Part shown: piece by piece, positions 8,101 through 14,566 of the stretch
Numbering within the stretch: the stretch's first letter is position 1
Layout: every line of letters begins with the position of its first letter
Origin: JAFGJQ01 sp964586145
GTDB lineage: Bacteria > Planctomycetota > Phycisphaerae > UBA1845
DNA: 22,088 nucleotides
Reading direction: 5' to 3'
Assembly: GCA_964586145.1 (NCBI GenBank)
Contig: CAZPHH010000082.1
Coordinates: 1-22,088 of the forward strand
Program-made: the position numbers and the translations under genes
The notes under the pieces: model-generated
Database searches by the model: none
What the model was told of the DNA's origin: nothing
What the model saw: the letters and a program-made list of their open reading frames with translations, nothing else

Positions 8101-8270
8101 TCCGGGGCCACGCCCTCGTATGGTGTGGAGATGACGATGACCGGGATCGGCACGTCCGGGGCGGACTCCCGCGGAAGCACGGCGTAACTGTACGTTCCGA
8201 GCACGATGATGATCGCGATCAGTACGCCCACCGTCGTGCGGTTTCGAATGGCGGTATCGGAGAGGATCAT
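5148..8270 (-). CDS. RND-family efflux pump, inner-membrane transporter subunit
   Basis: A 1040-residue AcrB/HAE-type transporter that would export hydrophobic or amphiphilic compounds through a periplasmic adaptor and an outer-membrane channel, driven by an ion gradient. It shows the duplicated RND layout: TM1 at ~12-32, a large periplasmic loop ~35-330, TM2-TM6 ~335-480, TM7 ~510-530, a second loop ~540-840 and TM8-TM12 ~845-1020. The TM4 motif reads GMLVDNAIVIVENV with D397-N398, where AcrB has Asp-Asp. TM10 has VVNNAIVLLDY near residue 917, where AcrB has its conserved Lys. This matches the 'VDN/VNN' branch of the superfamily rather than AcrB itself. The start ATG lies 6 bases after the adaptor stop, and the GGAGGAG at the end of the adaptor gene may serve both. 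No outer-membrane factor gene is adjacent. Substrates are unknown. Confidence 0.93.
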   Translation of the reverse strand: MILSDTAIRNRTTVGVLIAIIIVLGTYSYAVLPRESAPDVPIPVIVISTPYEGVAPEDIESSITLKIEKELAGLKGVKEIRSASVEGSSIITIEFLPDVSTDDAMQHVRDKVDRAKADLPNDAEEPVLTEINISDFPILMVNLSGPISPVHLKAIADDLEDYIDAIPGVLNCDVIGGLEREIRLEIDQDKVAAYGLTIPEIVELIPSENVNISAGGLETPGTKLNIRVPAQFTEPEEVDTLLIATRDGRPIYLTDVAEVRDTFKDRTSISRLNGEDTITLSVQKRAGENIIAIVDHVMAVLEHARTQVPAGVRFDVTLDQSEDIRGIVKDLENNMLTGLILVVGVLLLFLGWRPAMIVGLAIPMSMLLSFTVIQLLGYTLNMVVLFSLIMALGMLVDNAIVIVENVYRHYTLCGDRVQAAMRGTSEVAWPVITSTATTLAAFGPLMFWPDIMGEFMKYLPITLIITLTSSLFVALVISPTLASLFVRAQVKDADHVHPVIRGYRRILQTALQHRFTTLSLAVLLLIGMGVYYYRHGTGVELFPDVDPRRAAINIRCPQGTNIYESDRLARIVESRLSRYEQYFDHVITNVGSGGDMFMGGGGSAGGHVTTITLIFPKYELRERPSAEILAELRADLADLPGAELKVEKQEEGPPTGAAVTVRFVGQDFKVLQTLSEKAKQAISGVSGLVNLRSDFEAARPELAFQVDRRRAMMLGVNTAIIGNFLKTAVFGREVGKYRQFNDEYDITVRLPLDQRTSVDDLFRLRVPNNAGQAVPLSSLGEFQYTGGYGTIRRVDQKRVITLTGDAEGRLGTDVLAEVQGRLAELELPPGYEIRYAGEKEEQDKASAFLSKAFVIALLLITLILVAQFNSLSVPFMIMTTVILSLIGVFAGLLICRMPFGIIMTGVGVISLAGVVVNNAIVLLDYTRQLQARGLDLMEAAMQAGATRLRPVLLTAVTTVLGLIPMAVGVSYDFHVMAWATRSESTEWWGSMATAVIFGLSFATLLTLVVLPTLYVTVFHAGATIRRLLTGAVAQPAGGQA

Positions 8271-8276
8271 GGTGCG

Positions 8277-9506
8277 TCAACGCTCCTCCACCATCGCCAC
8301 GGCTTGTCCTGCACTGACGTATCGCTGGCCAGCCACGATCAGCCGATCGCCGTCGGCCAGGCCGTCGAGCACCTGTACGCTGCGCCCGCGGATGAATCCG
8401 AGCCGGACGTTGCGCCGCTGGGCCTGGTTCTGGGAATCCACGACGTACACCTCGTGGCCCTTCTCCAGGGGAATCACCGAGTCCAGCGGGATCAGGATGA
8501 CGTCGTTCAGCACTTGGCGGGTCAACCGCACCTTGACGATTTGCCCGCTGCGAAGGCTGTAGTCCGGATTCGGAACGGTGACCTCGATCCGCGTGGTCCG
8601 CGTGCCGGCGTCGGCCAGCTCGCTGATATAGGTGATCGGCCCGGCAACCTCCGGCCTGTCCGGGCTGAAGAGGAAAATCTGGGCGGACTCGCCCAGCTCC
8701 AGGTAGTGGATGTCCCGCTCCGGCACGTCGGCCGTCACCTTCACCGGGTTGATGTTGACGATCTCGGCGACGGAATCGCCCGGCGATGCGTATTCCCCGA
8801 CCTCCACCGTGAGCCTGTTCAGAATCCCGTCGATCGGCGCGAAGACGGTGGTCCGGTCCAGCTCCTCGCGGGCCGCGTCCAGCAGGGCCTTGCTCACATC
8901 ACGCCGGGTGCGGGCGTTGTCCAGCTCCGTCTTGCTGGCTGTCGCTCCCCGGTACAGCCCCAAGAGCCGGCCGAACTCGATTTCGTCAAACTCGTGCTGC
9001 GCGCGGGCCTGCTCGTAGCGGGCCTCCAGCAGGGCCCGGTTCAGATGGAGGATCGGCTGACCCGCGACGACCGGCTCGCCGTCCTCCAGCGGCGCGCCCG
9101 CCGGGAGGAGCTTGCCGCGCCAGCGGATGTCCGCCGGCCGTTCCGCCCGTTTCTCGATCCGCGCCGGGACCTCGGCCGCCACGCGGACGATGCGGTCGGG
9201 GCCGACCACGGCCGTCAGGTCGAATGTGTCCGGCATCTCCGGGATGGGGGCGACCGTCTGCACCGTGACGTTCACCGGCGGGACCACCACGTCGGGTTTC
9301 GGCGGCTCCTCGACCGGCCACGTCACGGCGGCCACCACGAGGGTTACTGCGCCCACGAGCAGGGCCAGCGCGACGAGTCGACCGCGCGCGGTCGGTCGCG
9401 CGGGCGTGTGGGGCCGTGGTTTTGAAGGCGCGATCATCGGTTGTGTCCGCTCGTTGCGTTCCGGGGTCTTGACCCCCCCGGACGGGCCCCCGGCATCTGC
9501 TGTCAT
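8277..9506 (-). CDS. RND efflux periplasmic adaptor (membrane fusion protein)
   Basis: The AcrA/HlyD-type adaptor that links the inner-membrane pump to an outer-membrane channel. The 409-residue protein has an unusually long N-terminal tail (about 43 residues), one membrane anchor at ~44-63 (LVALALLVGAVTLVVAAVTW), a split lipoyl/barrel-sandwich domain (~105-155 and 219-255, with APIDGIL), an alpha-helical hairpin (~157-217) and a beta-barrel plus membrane-proximal domain to the C-terminus. No lipobox is seen, so it is probably anchored by the helix. The start overlaps the tetR stop as ATGA (9503-9506), which argues for translational coupling; an internal ATG at residue 24 (MIAPSKPRP) is an alternative start. 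It forms one operon with tetR upstream and the RND gene 6 bases downstream. Confidence 0.92.
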   Translation of the reverse strand: MTADAGGPSGGVKTPERNERTQPMIAPSKPRPHTPARPTARGRLVALALLVGAVTLVVAAVTWPVEEPPKPDVVVPPVNVTVQTVAPIPEMPDTFDLTAVVGPDRIVRVAAEVPARIEKRAERPADIRWRGKLLPAGAPLEDGEPVVAGQPILHLNRALLEARYEQARAQHEFDEIEFGRLLGLYRGATASKTELDNARTRRDVSKALLDAAREELDRTTVFAPIDGILNRLTVEVGEYASPGDSVAEIVNINPVKVTADVPERDIHYLELGESAQIFLFSPDRPEVAGPITYISELADAGTRTTRIEVTVPNPDYSLRSGQIVKVRLTRQVLNDVILIPLDSVIPLEKGHEVYVVDSQNQAQRRNVRLGFIRGRSVQVLDGLADGDRLIVAGQRYVSAGQAVAMVEER

Positions 9507-10165
9507 GATACGTACCCCTCCCGTTTCACGTTCCTTATTGCAGGGATGGAAAAACGAGTTATGTGGTCGGCCAGCCGCTCAATGTCCTCAGGGCCAAAGC
9601 GCAGTTGCGGGTCCAGTTGCCCGATGATGGTCCGGGCATGGTGGAAGAAGACGCACTGGCCGACCACGCTGAAGGCGCAGATTCGTGCTTCCTCTTCCGA
9701 TGCCTGGTTGCCCATCAACTCCCGGACGATGTCGACGGCCTGCTGGAGCTGGGGGCGGTACGAACGCTCCACCACCGGCTCAATCGCCTTGCTGGGATCC
9801 ACCAGCTCGCGGGCCATCAGCTTGGCGTACCAGCCCGCGCGTCCGGCACCAAATATACGGCTAACCAGGCGGCGCACCAGCTCGTGGAGCCGTTGTTCCG
9901 GCGTCAGCCCGGCCCCGAATTCCGCATCGATCGGGTGCTCTTCGTTCGTGCATCGGTCGGCGTATTCCAGGACGGCCGCGTACAGGCGTTCCTTGTCTCC
10001 AAAATGGTAGTTGACGGCCGCCACGTTGGAGCCAGCCCGCCCGCAGATGTCCCGGATCGTCGCATGGTGGAACCCGTGCTTCGCGAACACCTCCCCGGCG
10101 GCGTCCAGAAGCCGTTCTCTCGTGCTCTGGTTTCCCTGATCGGCTCGTTCCATGTCGTCGGTCAC
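9503..10165 (-). CDS. TetR-family regulator of the efflux operon (CecR-like)
   Basis: A DNA-binding repressor with an N-terminal helix-turn-helix and a C-terminal ligand-binding domain. With the GTG start at 10165 it has 220 residues. The HTH region (TRERLLDAAGEVFAKHGF then TIRDICGRAGSNVAAVNYHF) covers ~14-60 in the usual TetR spacing. The C-terminal part includes SVVGQCVFFHHAR (~175), like the CecR/YbiH (DUF1956) branch as I recall it. The frame is open to a TTG at 10180, but that lies at the predicted transcription start. The GTG at 10165 follows GGAGG closely, and an ATG at 10153 is also possible. It is the first gene of the operon and overlaps the adaptor by 4 bases, so it probably represses its own promoter and the pump until a ligand binds. 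Confidence 0.9.
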   Translation of the reverse strand: MTDDMERADQGNQSTRERLLDAAGEVFAKHGFHHATIRDICGRAGSNVAAVNYHFGDKERLYAAVLEYADRCTNEEHPIDAEFGAGLTPEQRLHELVRRLVSRIFGAGRAGWYAKLMARELVDPSKAIEPVVERSYRPQLQQAVDIVRELMGNQASEEEARICAFSVVGQCVFFHHARTIIGQLDPQLRFGPEDIERLADHITRFSIPAIRNVKREGYVS

Positions 10166-10185
10166 AAACCTCCGTTTCAAACATA

Positions 10186-10214
10186 AGTATAAAGCGCGTG
10201 TTGGACGAAAGCAA
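10186..10214 (-). promoter_or_regulatory. Probable promoter of the tetR-adaptor-RND operon
   Basis: On the minus strand TTGCTT (10214-10209) is separated by exactly 17 bases from TATACT (10191-10186, five of six to consensus). The start of transcription would be near 10179, giving a short leader that still contains the GGAGG (10173-10169) before the regulator's GTG. The surroundings are clearly A+T-richer than the flanking coding DNA. I did not find a convincing long palindromic operator. Confidence 0.5.
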
Positions 10215-10385
10215 GTAAAGACCTGTCAAATTGGTTAGCTGTTGTTAAATATGGATTTACGATCCAACGTCACGGCTGCTCGTCTGGCGTGAACCCCAAC
10301 TCTCCCTCCGGGATCGGCACTTCCTTCCGCGGGACCGGCCCGGGTGTCCCTGAGGCCGCCCCTTTTCGTCTCGGCCCAGGCCTTT

Positions 10386-10535
10386 CTTGTGGGGGACCGG
10401 CTTTCCAGGCGGTCCAGGGCTGGAGTGCCCGCGGTGGGCGGGGCCCCCGTACACCGCTGGCCCGGAATCCCGTCCGCGCCGTCCTCAACCTCCCCTGTCT
10501 TCAGACCGGCTACTGGAAAGCCGGTCCCACACAAG
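10386..10535. repeat. Palindromic dispersed-repeat-type element (23-bp inverted repeat)
   Basis: The left arm 10386-10408 and right arm 10513-10535 are inverted copies matching at 22 of 23 positions, with 104 bases between them. The right end also folds alone: GACCGGCT (10504-10511) pairs with AGCCGGTC (10519-10526). The left end has a weaker GGACCG/CGGTCC hairpin. Because of the inversion both strands can encode the peptide GKPVPHK. Elements carrying 'GACCGGCTTTCCAG'-like arms and spurious peptides such as TGFQPV or GKPVP are, from memory, dispersed repeats in planctomycete genomes. It has no internal gene and resembles a REP pair or non-autonomous element. Confidence 0.65.
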
Positions 10536-10864
10536 AGCAATTTCCCCCATATTCGGGGTTCCGGCCCGAAGATTCAGGGTTCGCAACTATAACTGGGAGC
10601 CCCCGAGCGCGGGACACTCGCTCCACAGGTGTGAGTGGAGCAGCGCGCTTTCTGCGGTGACCGACCGGCGCGATCCTCTGCCGGTTCCGCGGACTGGATT
10701 CGGGGGGCTTGATTGCGAACGTTCGGCCCGAGGGCGGGCTCGTGGTGAGTGAAACTGCAGACAGACGAGTGCCGCGGGGCGCGCCGGACCACGGGAGCAT
10801 GTCCTCGGCTCAGGGGTGAGCCGCCCTCTCTGAGGTGGGGGATGCCGGACGGTTGGGCGGGGCG

Positions 10865-10893
10865 TTGCAGCCTTCGCAACGGATTGGTATGGT
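10865..10893 (+). promoter_or_regulatory. Weak candidate promoter for the R-M genes
   Basis: TTGCAG at 10865-10870 and TATGGT at 10888-10893 are 17 bases apart (three and four of six to consensus). Transcription would start about 100 bases before the methyltransferase ATG. It is the best spaced pair I found here but the hexamers are poor. Confidence 0.25.
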
Positions 10894-11002
10894 CTCATTT
10901 GCCTGCGGCGGAGGCAGTTGCAGGCGGTTCGGGGACGTGGTTCGCCTTGGTGGCCGTGTTGGGTGGTGCGAATCCGGCAGAAGTCGGAACAGAGGCTCAA
11001 GG

Positions 11003-11905
11003 ATGAAGGGACCGTATGATCTGCCTCAGCCGATCCCGTATCAGGGGAGCAAACGCCAGATCGCGCCCGCCATCCTGCGCCACTTTCCCGCGAGGGTCTG
11101 CCGGGTGGTGGAGCCGTTTGCCGGGTCTGCTGCGTTGTCGATTGCGGTTGCCGCGCAAGGGCGAGCGGACCGTTTCTGGGTCAACGATGCGCATGCTCCG
11201 TTGATCGCGTTGTGGCGGGAGATTCTCCACCGGCCGGATGAGCTCGCCCGGAAATACGGGCTTCTCTGGCAAGAGCAACTTGGAAGCGAGCGGCAGTATT
11301 ATGACCGCGTGCGTGACCGTTTCAACCGAGAACACGATCCTGCCGACTTTCTGTATCTGCTGGCCCGCTGTGTGAAGGCGGCGATTCGATACAATGCGAA
11401 TGGGGAGTTCAACAACACGCCGGACAACCGGCGAAAGGGCGCCCGCCCCCCGGAGATGCGCCGCCGTATCTGCCACGCATCGGAACTCCTGCGGAAGCGA
11501 ACGCGACTCACGTCGTGGGACTACAGGAAGGTCCTAGCTGAGTGCGGAGATGACGATCTCGTCTACATGGACCCGCCCTACCAGGGTGTCTGCGGAAATC
11601 GCGATCAGCGGTATCTTCCCAAGGTGGATCATGAGGAGTTCTGCCACGAGCTCGCAAAGCTGAATGACCGGCACATCATGTTTGCCGTGTCCTATGACGG
11701 ACGCACCGGCGACAAAGTCTACGGAGAACCGCTACCTGAGTGTCTCAGCCTGACGCACCTGGAGATACGTGCGGGACGGTCCACGCAGGCGACGCTTCTG
11801 GGGCGTTCGGAAGTGACGTACGAGTCGCTGTACCTGTCGCGAGCGCTCCGCGCAGCACAGAGGCGGGACAAACAGGCCGGGGACGTGCAACTTGCGCTGT
11901 GGTGA
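11003..11905 (+). CDS. D12-class (Dam-type) adenine-N6 DNA methyltransferase of an R-M system
   Basis: Transfers a methyl group from S-adenosylmethionine to adenine in a specific DNA site and so protects it from the partner nuclease. The protein has 300 residues. Motif X (IPYQGSKRQIAPAIL, residues ~11-25) comes first, then SAM motif I (VVEPFAGSAALS, ~35-46), a target-recognition region in the middle, and the catalytic motif IV D190-P-P-Y193. This is the alpha (Dam/D12) motif order. I chose the ATG at 11003. The frame is open further upstream to 10835, but that part is low-complexity Arg/Gly-rich and does not belong to the fold. The stop overlaps the next gene as GTGA, which ties the two products together. 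Recognition sequence unknown; hand-counted lines of 57-62% G+C are below those of nearby core genes. Confidence 0.9.
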   Translation: MKGPYDLPQPIPYQGSKRQIAPAILRHFPARVCRVVEPFAGSAALSIAVAAQGRADRFWVNDAHAPLIALWREILHRPDELARKYGLLWQEQLGSERQYYDRVRDRFNREHDPADFLYLLARCVKAAIRYNANGEFNNTPDNRRKGARPPEMRRRICHASELLRKRTRLTSWDYRKVLAECGDDDLVYMDPPYQGVCGNRDQRYLPKVDHEEFCHELAKLNDRHIMFAVSYDGRTGDKVYGEPLPECLSLTHLEIRAGRSTQATLLGRSEVTYESLYLSRALRAAQRRDKQAGDVQLALW

Positions 11906-12669
11906 AGGCTCAGTCAGTGGCGAAGAGGAGAGCGAAAGGCAAGGTTGAGGTTCCGAAGGAACTGCTCCTTCGAATGCGGGGCATCACCGCGAAACGTGCG
12001 AGAACGGTGATCGACCACATCTTGAAGCACGGACAGATTACGACTGAAGAACTGAGTGAAACGTACGGATACGATCACCCGCCGCGCGCGGCTCGGGACG
12101 TGCGGGAGCAAGGCATCTCGTTGGAGACGGTTCGCGTGACGGGATCGCACGGCCGCAAGATCGCAACATACCGATTCGGTGATCTCTCGAAGATCAAGCA
12201 GGGGAAGCTCGGTGGCCGCAAGGCCTTGCCGAAGTCCCTGAAGGTCGCGCTGCTGAAGGCGCATGGGTCGTGTTGCAGCGTGTGCGGCACGAGATACGAA
12301 TCACGCTACCTCCAGATCGATCACCGGATTTCGTACGAGGTCGGCGGTGAGCCCGCGAGAAACGCAGCCGCAACCGAGTTCATGTTGCTGTGTGGCTCAT
12401 GCAACCGGGCGAAATCGTGGTCGTGCGAGCATTGCAGGAACGGAACGGCGGACCTCTCGCCGGATGTCTGCAGGTCATGCTACTGGGCAACCCCCGAAGA
12501 CTACGCTCATGTCGCGTTGCGCCTGATTCGACGACTGGATGTCACCTGGTCGGGCGAGGAGGTGCCGCAACACGATCTTCTTCTGAAGCTGTCGAAGCAC
12601 GCACGCAAGAAGGTTCCGGAATTCGTCAAAGAGGTGTTGCGCGAGGCGCTCACCCGGAAACCAGACTAG
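11902..12669 (+). CDS. Winged-helix + HNH endonuclease, probable type II restriction enzyme
   Basis: Probably the nuclease partner of the upstream methyltransferase. With the GTG start at 11902, overlapping the methyltransferase stop by 4 bases, it has 255 residues. Residues ~25-92 look like a winged-helix DNA-binding domain (RARTVIDHILKHGQITTEEL, then a wing ending KIATYRFGD). Residues ~115-195 form an HNH (beta-beta-alpha-metal) module: C125/C128, D140-H141, N154, C164/C167, with N168 where many HNH enzymes have the last His. A second set, C175/C178 and C190/C193, could bind another zinc. Other start options are GTG 11899 or 11917; an in-frame ATG at 11740 lies deep inside the methyltransferase gene and is not credible. 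The nuclease call is firm. The restriction role is inference from the pairing, and the target site cannot be read from sequence. Confidence 0.83.
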   Translation: MKAQSVAKRRAKGKVEVPKELLLRMRGITAKRARTVIDHILKHGQITTEELSETYGYDHPPRAARDVREQGISLETVRVTGSHGRKIATYRFGDLSKIKQGKLGGRKALPKSLKVALLKAHGSCCSVCGTRYESRYLQIDHRISYEVGGEPARNAAATEFMLLCGSCNRAKSWSCEHCRNGTADLSPDVCRSCYWATPEDYAHVALRLIRRLDVTWSGEEVPQHDLLLKLSKHARKKVPEFVKEVLREALTRKPD

Positions 12670-12750
12670 GTCGGGTAGTGTCGGATGAATCTAGTGAGCG
12701 TCGAGGGTGCTTACGTCCGCCGAATCACGCCCGCAGAGGGGAAGGTATTC

Positions 12751-14265
12751 GTGGTCCCTGTGCAGAGGATCGTACGTGGCAGGTACATGCTCGGATTGGC
12801 CCTCGCAGGCGCGTTGTTGACCGCCGCGGGCTGCGCCGCGCCGCGGACCGGCCCCGCGGCACTCCAGCGGCAGCTCGATGCCCTCTTTGACGATCCGCGC
12901 TTCTCGGAGGCGTATTGGGGCGTGCGCGTGGAGACCCTGAACGGGAACATCCTCTACGACCGACTCGGCCACAAGCAGTTCATCCCCGCGTCGAACCTCA
13001 AGGTGTTCACCACGGCCGCCGCGCTCGAGCGGCTCGGCCCGGACTTCACCTACGAAACCCGGCTGAACGCCGTTGGCCCGATCGGCGACGACGGCACGCT
13101 GAACGGCAGCCTGGTCATCGTCGGCTCCGGCGACCCGTCGCTGGGTGCGTGGCACCCGGACGAAGAGCAGAACAGCCGCCAACTGCTGGCCTCCTGGGTG
13201 GAGCAGATCAAAGCCGCCGGCATCCGCCGCATCGCCGGCGACATTGTGGGTGATGGCCGGTGCTTCACCGAGGAGTTCATCGGCCCGCACTGGGAATACT
13301 ACGACCTGCCGTTCTGGTATTCCGCCGGCTCCAGCGGACTGGCCATGGAGGAGAACGCTTTCCGGTGCTATATCCTCCCGACAAAGGTGGGCGAACCAGC
13401 CTTCATCGAGATCGTTCCCCAAACCGCCTACATCACCCTCATCAACGCGACGCGAACCGTGGAGGCCGGCGGCGTCAGCAACGCGGACAGCACGAACTGC
13501 CAGGTGGAGGGCAACACCGTCAAGTTCGCCGGCACCATCGCGATGGACAAGCCGTTCATCCGCGAGCGGGCGGCCATTTGGGACGGCGCCCGATACGCCG
13601 CGTTCCTGCTGCAGGAAGCCCTGGAACGGGGGGGCGTTTCCGTGGCCGGCCGGGCCGTGAACATCCGCGATCTGGACAATCCGGCCTCCCTCGATGCGGC
13701 GGAGGCCCGGACATTGGCCGTGTACGCGTCGCCGCCCATGTCGGAACTCGTGAAGGTCGTGAACAAGCCGAGCCACAATTTCTTCGCAGACCAGATTCTG
13801 CGGACGATGGGCCTGCAGCGGCGGGGGGTCGGCAGCTTCGACGCCGGCGTGGAGGAGGTGCGGGCGTGGCTGGCCGAGATCGGCGTGCCGCAGACGCACG
13901 CCATCCAGATGTTTGACGGCTCCGGGCTCGCCCGGGACAACCTCATCCAGCCCCGGCAGATGTGTCACGTGCTGCGGCACATGGCCCGCCCCGGCCCCGG
14001 CCGCGCGGAGTTCGTCGATTCGCTGCCCGTGGCGGGCGTCGACGGGAACTTGGCCCGTCGGATGACGGAACCGCCCACTCGCGGTAACGTACGGGCCAAG
14101 ACGGGGTACATCTCCAACGCTCGTACCCTTTCGGGCTACGTGACCCATGCAGGCGGGCAACAGCTTGTGTTCGCGCTGATGTGCAACCAGTACACCGTCC
14201 CGACCCGGGAAGTAAATGAGGTACAGGACCGGACGTGCGTCATTCTGGCGTCGTGGGAGCCGTAG
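12751..14265 (+). CDS. dacB: D-alanyl-D-alanine carboxypeptidase/endopeptidase (PBP4/DacB, peptidase S13)
   Basis: A penicillin-binding protein that trims or cleaves peptidoglycan peptide side chains in the periplasm. All three active-site motifs are visible: S81-N-L-K84 (SxxK) in FIPASNLKVFTTA, S341-H-N343 (SxN) in NKPSHNFFAD, and K450-T-G452 (KTG) in VRAKTGYIS. The long insert between the first two motifs is typical of the S13 family. The N-terminus carries a signal peptide (RGRYMLGLALAGALLTAAGC) with Cys at 28. The site AAGC is a degenerate lipobox, so it may be a lipoprotein or an ordinary secreted protein. I chose GTG 12751 because GAGGGGAAGG lies just upstream; an ATG at 12685 would add 22 residues but has no ribosome-binding site. 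It stands alone between the R-M genes and the large secreted protein. Confidence 0.92.
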   Translation: MVPVQRIVRGRYMLGLALAGALLTAAGCAAPRTGPAALQRQLDALFDDPRFSEAYWGVRVETLNGNILYDRLGHKQFIPASNLKVFTTAAALERLGPDFTYETRLNAVGPIGDDGTLNGSLVIVGSGDPSLGAWHPDEEQNSRQLLASWVEQIKAAGIRRIAGDIVGDGRCFTEEFIGPHWEYYDLPFWYSAGSSGLAMEENAFRCYILPTKVGEPAFIEIVPQTAYITLINATRTVEAGGVSNADSTNCQVEGNTVKFAGTIAMDKPFIRERAAIWDGARYAAFLLQEALERGGVSVAGRAVNIRDLDNPASLDAAEARTLAVYASPPMSELVKVVNKPSHNFFADQILRTMGLQRRGVGSFDAGVEEVRAWLAEIGVPQTHAIQMFDGSGLARDNLIQPRQMCHVLRHMARPGPGRAEFVDSLPVAGVDGNLARRMTEPPTRGNVRAKTGYISNARTLSGYVTHAGGQQLVFALMCNQYTVPTREVNEVQDRTCVILASWEP

Positions 14266-14566
14266 GGGACCGCGTCTGTCGTTCTTTCTGCTACCGCCCG
14301 CACGGTCGTCCGATAAAGCCGCACTTTGCACGGGCTGCCCCGCGTTGATTTGGGGGATAGTACGTTCTACGATCCGTGTAGGGCTGAAAGCACAGTCGCA
14401 ATTGGGGCAGCAGTGTAGGGTCACGGAGCATGGCCAGCCCGGTGGTACCGGGAGGGCTATGATCCGACGAGGGTCGTGCAGGATTGCGAGTGGGACCGAC
14501 GGGAGCACGACGGGCAAGCGGCAGGCTTGCTTCGGCCGCGCTCGCCGATGGGGGAGAAGGTGAAGG
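14266..14566. other. Intergenic leader before the large secreted protein
   Basis: About 300 bases without a gene. It holds a plausible promoter (14345-14373) and, at its end, GGGGGAGAAGGTGAAGG, the ribosome-binding region of the next gene. I see no T-tract terminator for dacB. Confidence 0.5.
14345..14373 (+). promoter_or_regulatory. Candidate promoter for the large secreted protein gene
   Basis: TTGATT (14345-14350) and TACGAT (14368-14373) are exactly 17 bases apart, each matching four of six consensus positions. The implied 5' leader is about 185 bases. Confidence 0.35.

Larger units (their letters stand above)
10215..11002. other. Non-coding flank of the R-M island
   Basis: Nearly 790 bases between the efflux promoter and the methyltransferase gene with no credible gene: all frames give short Arg/Pro/Ser-rich open stretches. 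It contains the inverted-repeat element at 10386-10535, a 10-bp perfect palindrome CGAACGTTCG at 10716-10725, and a weak promoter-like pair at 10865-10893. I saw no small controller (C-protein) gene or C-box-like tandem repeats, which some R-M systems carry here. Confidence 0.45.

Noticed and set aside
7017..9425. 802-codon open frame on the plus strand opposite the RND and adaptor genes, and a similar one at 5070-6863
   Set aside because: Both are Asp/His/Gln/Arg-rich antisense shadows of firmly identified efflux genes.
10835..11002. 56-residue N-terminal extension of the methyltransferase frame
   Set aside because: Gly/Arg-rich, no ribosome-binding site, and the Dam-type fold begins right after the ATG at 11003.
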